This document shows, piece by piece, positions 11,262-22,487 of a DNA stretch of 64,000 nucleotides (position 1 is its first letter; the number at the start of each line of letters is the position of its first letter). Location: positions 62,001-126,000 of the forward strand of contig NBIV01000031.1 of assembly GCA_003194525.1 (NCBI GenBank), given 5' to 3'. The stretch comes from Gracilariopsis chorda. Taxonomy: Eukaryota; Rhodophyta; Florideophyceae; Gracilariales; Gracilariaceae. Made by a program: the position numbers and the translations under genes. The notes beneath the pieces are model-generated. The model did not search any database, was not told the DNA's origin, and worked only from the letters and a program-made list of their open reading frames with translations.

Positions 11262-11619
11262 TCAGCAAGCGTATTATCCTGCAGTTCTTCAGAATGAGGA
11301 AAGTGGAGGCTTACGTTTTTTTTGCTGTATCATGATAGCCTGAGACGTGGTCGACAACTCTTTTGAGCTACTAATGAAGCGGTCTTGTTATACCTGTATA
11401 CTTGTGGAACATACGATGTTGGGCGAAGAGACTGGACGAGGAGCTTCGTCGTAGCCTCAAAGTCTAACTGCATCATATTCGGAAAGTCCTGCTTCAAGTT
11501 TGTCCGCGAGGTAGGTTCCAGCGTACATTCCGCATGTGAGAGCAAACATAGTCTTTCGATATCAAATTACGAAAGATGAATGGAGAGGAAGCTATGAGTC
11601 CAAGAGTCACTGAGCTAAA

Positions 11620-12026
11620 TGCAAAAAAGAGACCCCTGACCAGAGCGCAACAGGGGCGTGAAGGGGTGTTTCAGACGGCTACTTCAAGCTAACGAGATGT
11701 TTCCTCCTCAAGAGGTCTATTGAGCAGTGAAAGAGGTAATTCTGATCCTCACTCATAATTAGTTCTCGAACCTTGAGATGTGACTGTGCAACAAACGTGA
11801 AGAAAGACTGTGAGCACGTTATGTACCGATGCCCTCGAACAAATGCAGCCCGTAGAGAGATGTTAGCTGGTCTCCCAAGAAAATGTAAGGAAAGTATACA
11901 GCAGTTAATCCGACATGAGCCACAGAAGTTCTTGGCCTTCCTGAAAAGAGAAAGCTTTTACTGAAAGCTCTCCTTCAGCTTAGTAATAGAAAGCTGTTGT
12001 CCACAATAAAGAAGAAGAAGAAGAAG
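11620..12026 (+). mobile_element. 5'-truncated LINE remnant, copy A
   Basis: The fragment ends with a protein tail (11773-11964) holding a Cys/His cluster CDCATNVKKDCEH..C and the motif QQLIRHEPQKFLAFLKRES. This is related to the C-terminus of the larger element at 47.9-49.6 kb (RQWPSKFLGFLREE). Upstream reading frames are broken. After the stop codon comes a hairpin (CAGCTT/AAGCTG, 11976-11996, loop AGTAATAGA) and the tail AATAAA(GAA)n at 12005-12026. A non-LTR element is inferred from the 3' anchored truncation and simple-repeat tail. The 5' border is approximate. Confidence 0.7.
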
Positions 12027-12632
12027 CTTAAGTGTTGCTACAGCCAGCCATTCTGCCTGGCACATAATGAATCCAAACGCTCGCTACAGTACAACAAGCT
12101 TCTAAATCTGAGGCGGAATACCATTTTACAAGCGCATTGTGGTTGCATATGTGTGAAGAGATTGTTCATAATCCCATGGTCCCTATGTCATAGTCCTATG
12201 ATGACGAACGAGGCGGTGTCACGCCTTTCAAGGAGAATCACTCCTGGTTCAGATTGAACTCAGCTGCGGCAGGCTCTCACAAACTTGCGGTCAATCATTC
12301 AGTGCAAAACAGATCACGTGGTTCACAATCTTATTCTCCCTCGATCGCACCTCAATCTGCCATGGTGAGGGAGGGAGCCCAGGGTTCTGATCTTGGCTAC
12401 AATATAGCACAAAAGTTATCTTTTGAACTCTTTGGGTGTTGAGGGTTTTCGATAGTGCAGGTTTCAGGGGTTTTGTTTCTTACTGATTCCTGTGGGTTCA
12501 CTGTTCTTGCCAATACCACCTGCCGTTCGAGCACAAATTCATCAAGAAGCGGCTAAAGCAGGGCTACAAATGTATTGCCTAGTTAAGCATAGTTCATCAA
12601 CTCGTTTCAACTCTAACGCATGCCAGACAAGC
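12027..12632. other. Intergenic region, no gene seen
   Basis: Nothing recognisable lies between the retroelement tail and the stop codon of the DUF1963 gene on the other strand. Confidence 0.35.
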
Positions 12633-13616
12633 TCACGAACACTGAAAAATCGATGATATCGGGAGCGACTCACAATGGGTGCAAATGAAAACGTAAACTC
12701 TACCGGCATCACCAAGGCACAAGCCAGAGCCCTCTATTGAATCGGGGATTCTCAATCCAGTCTCATCCCTCCGAACATCACTCGGTGCCCAACGGTACCC
12801 GCTGAACCCGTCCCCAACGTCGTCACTTGATACGGTCAACAAGTACTGCATATCTCGCCCACACTCGCAACTTGGTTCCCATGGGTCTTGCACCCATGAA
12901 GGGAAGCCACCAACCTTAGTGCCCGGACCCTCAGCGAAAAGAGAGTACGCATCCTCCCGGTAGCCTGGCAGGACTCTCAGCGCATCCAGATCTTCCTTTG
13001 CGTTTTCGTTTATCCAAGCGCTAATCTCGTCTATGTTTTCAGGCGTTGGGTCTGATTCAGTGATGCGTTCAGGGTAAACAGCACATTCGTTTGGAACTTG
13101 TTCAGGATACTCAGCCTCAAACTTTTCATCGATCCATGGTATACTCTTCAGAAGAGAACCAAGACTAGTTGAGCTTCGCCATCGGGTGATGACCAGTGGG
13201 CCATATAATGTGGCTACATGGTCGTCCGGGCACCACAAGAGCTGAAACAAGTCCAAGTTCATTGGAAACGGCAGTTCAGGCACATCGTTTTGCGTCAACT
13301 GAATCACGAGAACGAAGGGCTTCTGGTGGTTATCGCAGTTCGGCCACTCTTCCCCAACTGGCCATGCAGGCTTGCCTCCTACCTTAGAGGCAAGTGGGTC
13401 TGCAACATGTTTGCGACGGGGATGTAGTAATACTGCGTTTTTTGTCGCAAGAGGGAATTGTGTGGTGATGTCAAAGTGCGGCTGATAGGTGCGTGGTGGC
13501 CAGGCGCCGCTGTCTGGACGCCAAGTGCTAGGATCACTATTTCCCTGGGCAGGCATCAAAGAAGGCAGTTGCTCATAAGACAATGCTCGGGGTTGACCGG
13601 TTTGCTCTCGATACAT
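12633..13616 (-). CDS. DUF1963 (YwqG-like) protein
   Basis: This is a single exon of 327 residues, starting at the only in-frame ATG (a TAA lies about 16 codons upstream). It belongs to the DUF1963 family by its pattern: KVGGKPAWPVGEEWPNCDNHQKPFVLVIQL early, the matching KVGGFPSWVQDPWEPSCECGRDMQYLLTVSSDD later, and GDAGRVYVFICTHC near the end. The repeated KVGG-P-W signature with Cys pairs (CECG; CTHC) is typical. The molecular role of the family is unknown; bacterial members are small cytosolic proteins. Acidic regions separate the two halves. Confidence 0.8.
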   Translation of the reverse strand: MYREQTGQPRALSYEQLPSLMPAQGNSDPSTWRPDSGAWPPRTYQPHFDITTQFPLATKNAVLLHPRRKHVADPLASKVGGKPAWPVGEEWPNCDNHQKPFVLVIQLTQNDVPELPFPMNLDLFQLLWCPDDHVATLYGPLVITRWRSSTSLGSLLKSIPWIDEKFEAEYPEQVPNECAVYPERITESDPTPENIDEISAWINENAKEDLDALRVLPGYREDAYSLFAEGPGTKVGGFPSWVQDPWEPSCECGRDMQYLLTVSSDDVGDGFSGYRWAPSDVRRDETGLRIPDSIEGSGLCLGDAGRVYVFICTHCESLPISSIFQCS

Positions 13617-14424
13617 ACGACTGATGAAGCAGCAGCCTTCTGCAAACGCAACATATGTTTATGTACCAAGGTTTATATCGAAACGGTAAAGGGTGAGCGT
13701 TCTATCCCTGGTTAAAAGGTTGTCCTTATAACCCTTTCGCTTTATATCCACAACAGGATGAAGTGCCTTGAAGGCCTATTGGGCAGGTATGAAAGTGCCC
13801 GATTTGGTAAGGTTTGAGCCCGTACATATGCATGCAATGATGTTTGAATTGATGCACTGCGGGACCGCAGTACGACCGCAGTACTGCGGAGACAAACTTC
13901 GTCTGGTTGATCGCACTAATGCTCTTAGAGAACGGGTGTGTACCTCAGAAGAATAGCGAGATACAACCCTGTAGTCGCTGCTTATATGGAGATGGGATGT
14001 TAATTCGATTTCTGTTTGAACTGCGATAAGCGATCACGCGGGAACAGGCCATCAGTTGGCTCGCGGTGGTGTATCGAACTATCTACAGATACTAGTCAGG
14101 GTGAAACGAAATGGTTCCACAAATGAAGCTGCTCTGGGAACTTAGCCTTCAAGGCAGAGAATAGCTTATAGAGTTTGTCGTGAAGTCGAGAACGTTACGG
14201 TTCGAAGCAATGACAAGCTATCAAAACTCTATCGTTCGAAGCTATGCCGCGTTTAGAGCTGCAGCGCAGCGAAATAGATTGTTCAGTGTAGACTGTGAGG
14301 CAATCCAGAAGAAGGCCGCAGTTCGTTTGTTTGTTTGTAAACGTGGGCTCAGGAATCCACCAACGATAACACCATATCGGCTCTTTTGTGAAAACCTTAC
14401 GTTCCCCTGACAGGTAAGCCATAT
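13617..14424. other. Intergenic region with CCGCAGTACTGCGG palindrome
   Basis: There is no supported gene. A 14-bp perfect palindrome at 13876-13889 is preceded by a direct half-copy CCGCAGTAC at about 13865-13873. It lies about 260 bases upstream of the DUF1963 start, so a regulatory role is possible but untested. Confidence 0.4.
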
Positions 14425-15259
14425 TCAAGGTGGCTGGTCTTCGTGGAAGTGCATGTCGCGGATCCATTTCGCTTCTTCGGGCGGGAGGAACGCTTCGTGA
14501 AGGGGGTTCGCTTGTGTCCTGTAGTTCGATGTGGTTGCTTTGAAAAAGCTGTGAAGGAAACTGTTTCCAAACAGGTGATACTCTTGTCGGCATGACTCAG
14601 GTAGGCGGGGAAGCAGATGCTGTGATACACGTTCTGATAAACTAACATGATGGACATGACAGCTCTGCGCGATGATAACATGTCCAGCCCATGCCACACC
14701 ACATATGTTGCCGCACGTCTCGAACAATTTCTGTGCCAGCTCTTCATTTCTGGTAAGATCATCGTGAGGAAGTGTAAAACAGCCTTGCTTGTTATGGTAA
14801 TACGGTAAAGGCTCGTTCTGATGAATTTGATGAGCAGCAGATGCAGCCAGAACTAAAGTTTCAGCGCCTTACTCAACAGGAAGCAAAAAAAGCGATGCAA
14901 TGCCCTTCCTAAAGGACGGAATGTTGGCCAAGTTGGAAATAATAACTGCAGGATGTACACAAAACAATTTCCATAGAAACAGCACGCCGGTCATTTCGCT
15001 TCTTCAAATGACGAGCCAACAAATGTCTAGCCAGCCGTGCTCGTGCATATGTCTGCATGTCTCCAACAGACGAGCGTGGACTGGGCGGTGCAATAGACAT
15101 GGCATAAGTATCACCAGTACGCCTAACAATACGCCTCGGTTGAAGCAGATGTATAACTTTACGATGATCGAGAGCTTGACCGCTGCGTTCAAGACCAGAT
15201 GGGTGCATACCGGCATCACAGGTGAGCACGGCAAGCGCAGCGAGTAGGAGAGATCGCAC
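14425..15259 (-). CDS. Possible two-exon secreted protein, family not recognised
   Basis: Two adjacent minus-strand open frames look protein-like. The upstream one (from 15259) begins with a signal-peptide-like stretch RSLLLAALAVLTCDAG. The downstream one (about 14850-14425) contains LAASAAHQIHQNEPLPYYH, CGVAWAGHVIIAQSCHVHH and ends PPEEAKWIRDMHFHEDQPP. A GTACAT donor near 14960 and a CTTTAG acceptor near 14851 would join them in frame. No ATG is found for the signal peptide, so the 5' end is uncertain and a further exon may exist. The last ~30 residues resemble an orphan exon at 59760-59915. No catalytic motif is recognised. It could be a decayed gene. Confidence 0.25.
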
Positions 15260-15945
15260 CTTATTTGCACATTGATCAATTGACCATAAGTGACATGCAG
15301 AATTTGTGTGGATGCATACGAGTGGAAAATGGCGCCGGCAGCATGGGTGGATTTGCCGGGGTCTCTCGCCAACAAGTCAAACTAACCTTTGCTCCGAAAG
15401 AAGCAAGACGAAGCGCGGCACAAACAGAGGCGTGTCATGACGCTCGGAAGGCGGGGCACGACGTGCAAGCGCCGTCAAATAGTCTTCGGATAGCGGGAAG
15501 CTCGCAGGACAACACGGCGAGAAGTCCGCAGAACAACACGCTCGTGGTCGTACACTTTACGTGCTCCGAATACGGGCGCACAAGAGTCTCGACTCGACAG
15601 TGGACAAGCAAGCGTCCGCTGACCCACGAGGGGGCGCGCAGACGGGCGGTCACGCGACTTTAAAATCGCAAAATGTGCCAAGGCCGCAACGCTTATGCTG
15701 CACCCACACGCTCGAGATGCATTCAAAACGCATTGTATCTACCCTTGGTAGAGTTACGGAATACGCGCGTTTGCAGTCGAGTGTGAACGCATGTCAACCC
15801 TTCACCCAGTCGAGCGTCACCACCACTTCCCAACTTGCGGTAAACTCTTTCGACACACCCTTCTCCCCAACTGCCTCTCCCCTATTTACGCCAAACCTGC
15901 ATTCCATCCCGACAGGTAGCCCAGTTTCTCACACAACCGCCTCCT
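15260..15945. other. Upstream region of DCP2
   Basis: This is the divergent spacer between the possible secreted-protein gene and DCP2. Short overlapping frames are present without domain support. The 150 bases before 15946 are C/T-rich, as in other gene starts of this window. Confidence 0.35.
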
Positions 15946-17412
15946 ATGCCTGCCTCCCGCACCCACGCAAACATGTCCGCTTCGAAGAAATCCGCAAGCA
16001 CCCCCGAGTTACTAGAGGTGTTAGACGACCTCTGCATGCGTTTCCTAGTCAATCTACCCGCCGTAGAATACGAGTCTTTTGAACGATTATTCTTCGCAAT
16101 CGAGTCCGCGCATTGGTTTTACGATGATTTCTACCGTGATAACAATCCATCCTTACCACGCCTTCCCCTCAAACACTTTGCGGCCCGATTATTCGATCAC
16201 ACATCCCTGCTAAAGCGCTACCGAAATGACGTTGATAAACTCGTCGCTCAGTTTCAGTCCTATAAGCAAGAGGTGCCTACTTGTGGAGCTGCCCTGCTAA
16301 ACCCGCATATGGATAAGGTCTTGCTTGTTCGTGGATGGGGTCCTACAGCGCGCTGGGGATTTCCAAAGGGCAAACTCGCAAAGGACGAGACTGAACTCGA
16401 CGCCGCCATCCGAGAAGTACGCGAAGAAACTGGTTTCGACATGTCACCCTACGTCAACGACAACACAGAATATCTTGACTCACTTTCCAGCGGCCGTCCC
16501 TGTCGAATCTTCATCGTTACCAATGTGTCGGAAGACATCAAATTCGAGACGCAAACACGAAAGGAAATCTCCGATATCGAGTGGGTTCCCCTCTCTGCCT
16601 TGCCGGATTCACCAAAGGCCGCAAGGCTGCTCAACAAACAGGCGGAAGCTGAAGCCAAGTCTTCCCCGCATCGAGAAAAGAAGAAGCTCTTCTCACAGAA
16701 CGGCGTCGCTGCGTTTACGAAGCGCCTCAAGTCCTGGATTTCACGAAGGAAGAAGGAACTGCACGATACACGGTCTCAGTCCATGCCGAACATCGACTTT
16801 CAATTCAATATGGCCAATGGACGCGATCATGTGCTCTCAGCCATGAAGACGAAAGATACCAAGCGTTTGTCGCAGGAAAAGGGAAGGGCCTCTCCTGTAA
16901 AAGAAACCAATGCGAACGGTACACAACACAAAAAGAAGACGCCGCAACGACGGAAAAACGCAAAAACCAAAGCCAACAGCTCTTCTGAAAATCGGGGAAG
17001 CTGTCGAAAGTCTCGAAAGGATGCCGCTCTGCAAGAGGCTCTTCGAAACATGGCCACATTCGGTACAACCGGCGGAACTGCTCTCAGCGACTCGGAAAAG
17101 AAGCAACTGTTTCGGCGTTACGTCTTAGAAACCGATCGCATAGCGGCCGAAAAGGGTCTCAAAGACGAGTTTTGGCCTGTCCCGTATATTACGAGCAAAG
17201 ACTTCACGGAGGAACAGTTGCGGGAGGCGGAGGCTATGCATTTGTCACAGATGCCCCCGAAGAATCTCTTTGGCGACGCAGATAAACCTGAAACAAAGAG
17301 AAAACGATCGTCTGTGATTAATGATCTGTCTAATAAGGGAAAGCCGGCGGAGGCTTTTGTATTCGATCGAGACGCGATTAGAGCTGTGATGAAGGCGAAA
17401 AGCCCGCCTTGA
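15946..17412 (+). CDS. DCP2: mRNA-decapping enzyme DCP2
   Basis: The 488-residue single-exon protein removes the m7GDP cap from mRNA in the decapping complex with DCP1. The N-terminal alpha-helical regulatory domain (about residues 20-105) includes the DCP1-contacting block HWFYDDFYRDNN and LKHFAARLF. The Nudix fold follows at about 110-215, with a perfect Nudix box GX5EX7REVREETGF starting at G142; the glutamates bind catalytic metal. Box B lies at about 220-230. The C-terminal half is basic and disordered (RKKEL, KKKTPQRRKN). It ends PAEAFVFDRDAIRAVM, which resembles the short C-terminal helical motif of plant and animal DCP2. The start ATG fits the family N-terminus. Confidence 0.93.
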   Translation: MPASRTHANMSASKKSASTPELLEVLDDLCMRFLVNLPAVEYESFERLFFAIESAHWFYDDFYRDNNPSLPRLPLKHFAARLFDHTSLLKRYRNDVDKLVAQFQSYKQEVPTCGAALLNPHMDKVLLVRGWGPTARWGFPKGKLAKDETELDAAIREVREETGFDMSPYVNDNTEYLDSLSSGRPCRIFIVTNVSEDIKFETQTRKEISDIEWVPLSALPDSPKAARLLNKQAEAEAKSSPHREKKKLFSQNGVAAFTKRLKSWISRRKKELHDTRSQSMPNIDFQFNMANGRDHVLSAMKTKDTKRLSQEKGRASPVKETNANGTQHKKKTPQRRKNAKTKANSSSENRGSCRKSRKDAALQEALRNMATFGTTGGTALSDSEKKQLFRRYVLETDRIAAEKGLKDEFWPVPYITSKDFTEEQLREAEAMHLSQMPPKNLFGDADKPETKRKRSSVINDLSNKGKPAEAFVFDRDAIRAVMKAKSPP

Positions 17413-18679
17413 AGGAGTGCCGATGGCTTGAACATTCCTCTGTTGTTATGCTCTGCGATTTCTGTAACGTGATGAACCGCAATCTCGTTGTCTCGTTGTC
17501 TCGCTATCTCGTTGTCTCACTATCTCGCTGTCTCGTGATCTTGTTTTGACGGTGGGTTTACGTTGGCGAGAGCCGTCTAGTCCGTTTTATCTGTCGTTCT
17601 CTGAGAATCCTCCAATCCACTAGATTCTCACAAGAACAGAATGCTCTTCTTGACTACGCTACAAAGTTTCCAGTGATCATATTGCTGTACTGTTGCGCAT
17701 TCGTACATGCATGCATTCTGATGCATGATTGATGCTATCTTGTAGTGATGGACTGCATGAGCTCTGCGTCATCGCAACGGTTCCAATATGGCACGAGTGT
17801 CTGCGTAGCCCTTCTCACCTCCACTTATGTTTCAGAAAGCTAATGTGAGTGCTATGCTTCTAGGGGCAATAGACTTTCTTCGCGGTTCCAGATCGGTTGG
17901 TTAAGGAATGCAGCTCTAGAGGAACACGAATGTGGGAAGTAGCAACGAAAAGGAAGGGGGTTTCATTGGCTGGGGATCACGTGTTCTTCGTGAAGACTAG
18001 AGTATCGTGTACCGTTTTCTGGTCGTTCAGCGTTGATCTCAGTTGCTTGCAACAGTCGGTATGTTCGCTGGATGACGGTAAGTGAAGTTAACAATGGAGC
18101 GTGGTAAGGGGAGTTGTTTTTGATAAAGAGTATCACGTGATGGGTTGTGATTGAGAACAAGAAGTCAAACTGGCTGGTACATACTGCACTTGCACAGCAA
18201 GCGCAATGCGATATGCCAGAGCTTCTTGGTGAACTCCAATACCGCTCGTGTTTGTGTATGTGTGCGTTACGAAATTCATAAGAAGCTTGAGTTGTGGTTT
18301 GATTGATGAACAAGTTGCTCCACATTCTAAACAAGTGTTTGACGGCTCACCGTGCTGTGATATCTCAATAAACCAATTGAAGTCGTGCACTCTTGAGGCT
18401 GAGCACCACCTTGCGCCTTTTTCCCTTCATTGGTGTTTGGTTGTCAACTTCTTCTCACTCTATTACCAATGGCTAAACTCGAGAAACAGTGCAATGTTGT
18501 GGAAAGCGCATCGCGATTCCTCAGCAAGGAATGACGCATGACAGTGCCCAACACGTACAGCTGGTCCTGATATCTAGAGTTCTTGCATCAGAACTGCGGC
18601 GAAGAAGGTTCCATAGTCTACTCACTATGGTAATTGAAGGAACGACAATGTAGTTTTTATTGGCAATTTCGCAAGGTGG
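17413..18679. other. Intergenic region with TCTCGTTG-type minisatellite
   Basis: About seven imperfect units of TCTCGTTG/TCTCGCTAT lie at 17484-17537, just after DCP2 and probably in its 3' UTR. The remainder holds no supported gene. Confidence 0.5.
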
Positions 18680-18824
18680 ACGACGACTTGGATAAAGGAT
18701 TGGCTTGCCACAGCCTTGAAGTGGCCGTTCTTGCTTTTCAAACCCTCCCACCATAAAAAGAAAAAACCTCTATCAGTATGTCGTAATCAGACATATTGAA
18801 CCCAAAATAAAGAAGAAGAAGAAA
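18680..18824 (+). mobile_element. LINE 3'-end remnant, copy B
   Basis: The tail carries the hairpin TATGTC/GACATA (18777-18795, loop GTAATCA), followed after 10 bases by AATAAA(GAA)n at 18806-18824. The same arrangement occurs in copies A and C. A decayed coding stretch upstream can be read as KDWLATALKWPFLLF, comparable with the KDIIGQWPQGFLG region of copy C. The 5' border is approximate. Confidence 0.65.
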
Positions 18825-19142
18825 CCCTCCCACCTCTCCACACGGCTACACATCCATCAATCATGGATTGTGCTTGTGAATACTCTTCACATGCCTGCAA
18901 ATACTCTTTGCAGGAACTGGTACGCACGCCAGCAATGCTCGACCAAATTATTTAAACAAGGTTTAAATTTTAAACTTTAAATGTTCTGGCCACTGAAAGT
19001 GTGCAAGAATAAAATGCTTCAATCTGCAAGGTATGTGAATTTACAGTTAAAAGAAAAAATAAAAGTGGACTTGTGCGAAAGTTGTAATCACAAAAATCAA
19101 CAGCCTTTGAAGGTCGCGGTTTCCTTCGTGCAAGAAGGCTTC

Positions 19143-20638
<1,496 letters not shown>

Positions 20639-21232
20639 AACTCCATGGGAGACGCACTTGGATCCGACAGCGGGGTGGGCGCCTTGCGGGATTCGCTGGC
20701 CTTCGGTGCTGGACTGGGCGAATCAACTTGCATTTTGACGGGCTGCGCGGGGTCGGGCGACGGATTAGTGTCGGGCAGCGCGGCGCGAGCGCCTCCGCGC
20801 GGAGCCATCACTTTTTTGCCAAGCCCCATCACGTCGCAGCGTGCGCACTCGAGACGAGGACGCGCGAAGCGAAATCAGCGCGCGCAGCGCGCACAAACAG
20901 GCGCACACTTCTATAGGCTGCGAGCATCAAGCGCGCAGCGCACCACGTGTTCGGCCTACAACAAACGCGAAACGTGTCCACCGACAGCGACGGCGCGCGC
21001 CGCAACTCTCACTCGGCCCGCAACGGCCCCCAAGAAGCAGTCAAAACCGCTGCTGTAAGTGGCCTGAGCAACCGCCCCGCGCGCACATGCATTACACCGT
21101 TGATCCGCACTCCCTCCCGCTGCCATTTGACGCGCTGCGTCGTGTCGTGCAGCGCCGCGCACCGCGCCCTTTGCCACCGCACCGCCGGCTCGCTCTGTTC
21201 CCGTTCTCCACGCGTCCCCCGTCCGCCGCCCG

Positions 21233-21266
<34 letters not shown>

Positions 21267-21436
21267 CCGACGCGCTCCCCCAAACCGCCCCATATAACAC
21301 CACTCTCTCCCCCGCGACCACTCTCCCTTCCCTCCTCCTCTCCCCCTTCCAACCAACTCGTGCAAGCCACGCACCCCCCACAAACCCCTCCACCCTCCCC
21401 TGCTCTGTCGTCTTCGCCACTTGTTCACGTGCTCCA
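20639..21436. promoter_or_regulatory. Divergent promoter region of the MYST and PUR genes
   Basis: These 800 bases separate the oppositely oriented MYST and PUR starts. The right part is strongly C-rich on the plus strand and includes a 33-base C tract. Long open frames here are low-complexity shadows. Part of the left side may encode a longer MYST N-terminus. Confidence 0.5.
21233..21265. repeat. Uninterrupted 33-base C tract
   Basis: Positions 21233-21265 are all C, about 170 bases upstream of the PUR start codon. A G-rich complementary strand of this length could fold into G-quadruplexes. Exact length is doubtful in any assembly. Confidence 0.9.
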
Positions 21437-22239
21437 ATGGGTGAGAACGAGACTGAAACCCAACACGATGGTGTTGCCATCATCGGCTACGGCAACCGCG
21501 ACGAGCTCATGAGCGTCCGCATCACCGTCGGAAGCCGCCGAGTCACAATGGCCCTCTGCGAAAACGATCGCGGAAGATTTCTCCGACTCATAGACAATCG
21601 TTCAAGAATCATGGTACCCGCCGCCGGTATCATCCAGATGCGCGACGCTCTAGGAACTCTCGAGTCCGCCTTAGAATCTGCCCCTCCCCCGCCTCCCCCT
21701 CCGCTCCCAACGGCGAAGAGCCCAGGTCCGAGCTCATAAGCTCGCAGAGGATTGCCTCAGAAGGCAGGAAGATCTTCCTAGACGTCATGGAAAACGCAAA
21801 GGGTCGCTACCTCAAGATCTGTCAGGTATCTGCGCGTCGTATTAACATGATTCTTCCCATCCAGGGCCTCGCCTTTCTTCGGGAGGGGCTGCATATGTTG
21901 CTGGAGAAGACACCCCCGGATACTTCGATCACAGACCCCGCCTCTGTCCAACGTCTCACAAGAACCGTCGAAAGGGTCACGCCCTTTGACGACGGTACTG
22001 CTGTCACCCTTAACGTCGTGCAACGCGAGATTCGCACCATGGGCAAACGCGTCGTTTTCGAGTCTGGCGCCAACCGTCGCGGAAGCTATATCAAGATTTC
22101 GGAGAACAATTATCCGCAACGGACGTCCATTATTCTTCCTCATTTCGCACTTCCCCATATCATCGAGCTTCTGCAGGAAGCCATGCAGGACGGCGATCCT
22201 GCTGAACAATTGGAGCCGGCAAACGCTGCTCACGCTTGA
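21437..22239 (+). CDS. PUR-domain single-stranded nucleic-acid-binding protein, frameshifted
   Basis: Three PUR repeats are recognisable, as in animal Pur-alpha. Repeat I is in the first frame (ITVGSRRVTMALCENDRGRFLRLID, then IMVPAAGIIQMRDAL). Repeats II (EGRKIFLDVMENAKGRYLKI, MILPIQGLAFLREGL) and III (KRVVFESGANRRGSYIKISE, SIILPHFALPHIIELL) are in the second frame. The frames change within a C-rich poly-Pro linker at 21680-21708; one added base would restore a 267-residue protein. Pur proteins bind purine-rich single-stranded DNA and RNA and act in transcription and mRNA transport. Since the second frame continues seamlessly upstream of repeat II, a homopolymer error is the simplest explanation. 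An ATG at 21437 opens the first frame. Confidence 0.8.
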
Positions 22240-22487
22240 GAGTATGCCTTTCCTCACACTGCATGCACTCACATTTACAAACATTCTTGGGTAGACGCCT
22301 GCCTATATCCTGTGTAGCCCTTTCGTGGGACACCTTCTTACAAACAAACTACCTACCAAAAAAGACCTTCTCAACAGAGTGCTAAACATCTTCCTCCTTG
22401 CTGTTGTCTCTGTATCTTCCCGTGCCTATTCCCTTTGCCGTTTCCCCTACCCCGATCATATATACTGCTTTCTTCGTGCTAAAACGT

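Noticed and set aside
20841-21512. 223-codon Pro/Arg-rich frame before the PUR gene
   Set aside because: Low-complexity product of the C-rich promoter; several overlapping frames are open on both strands for the same reason.
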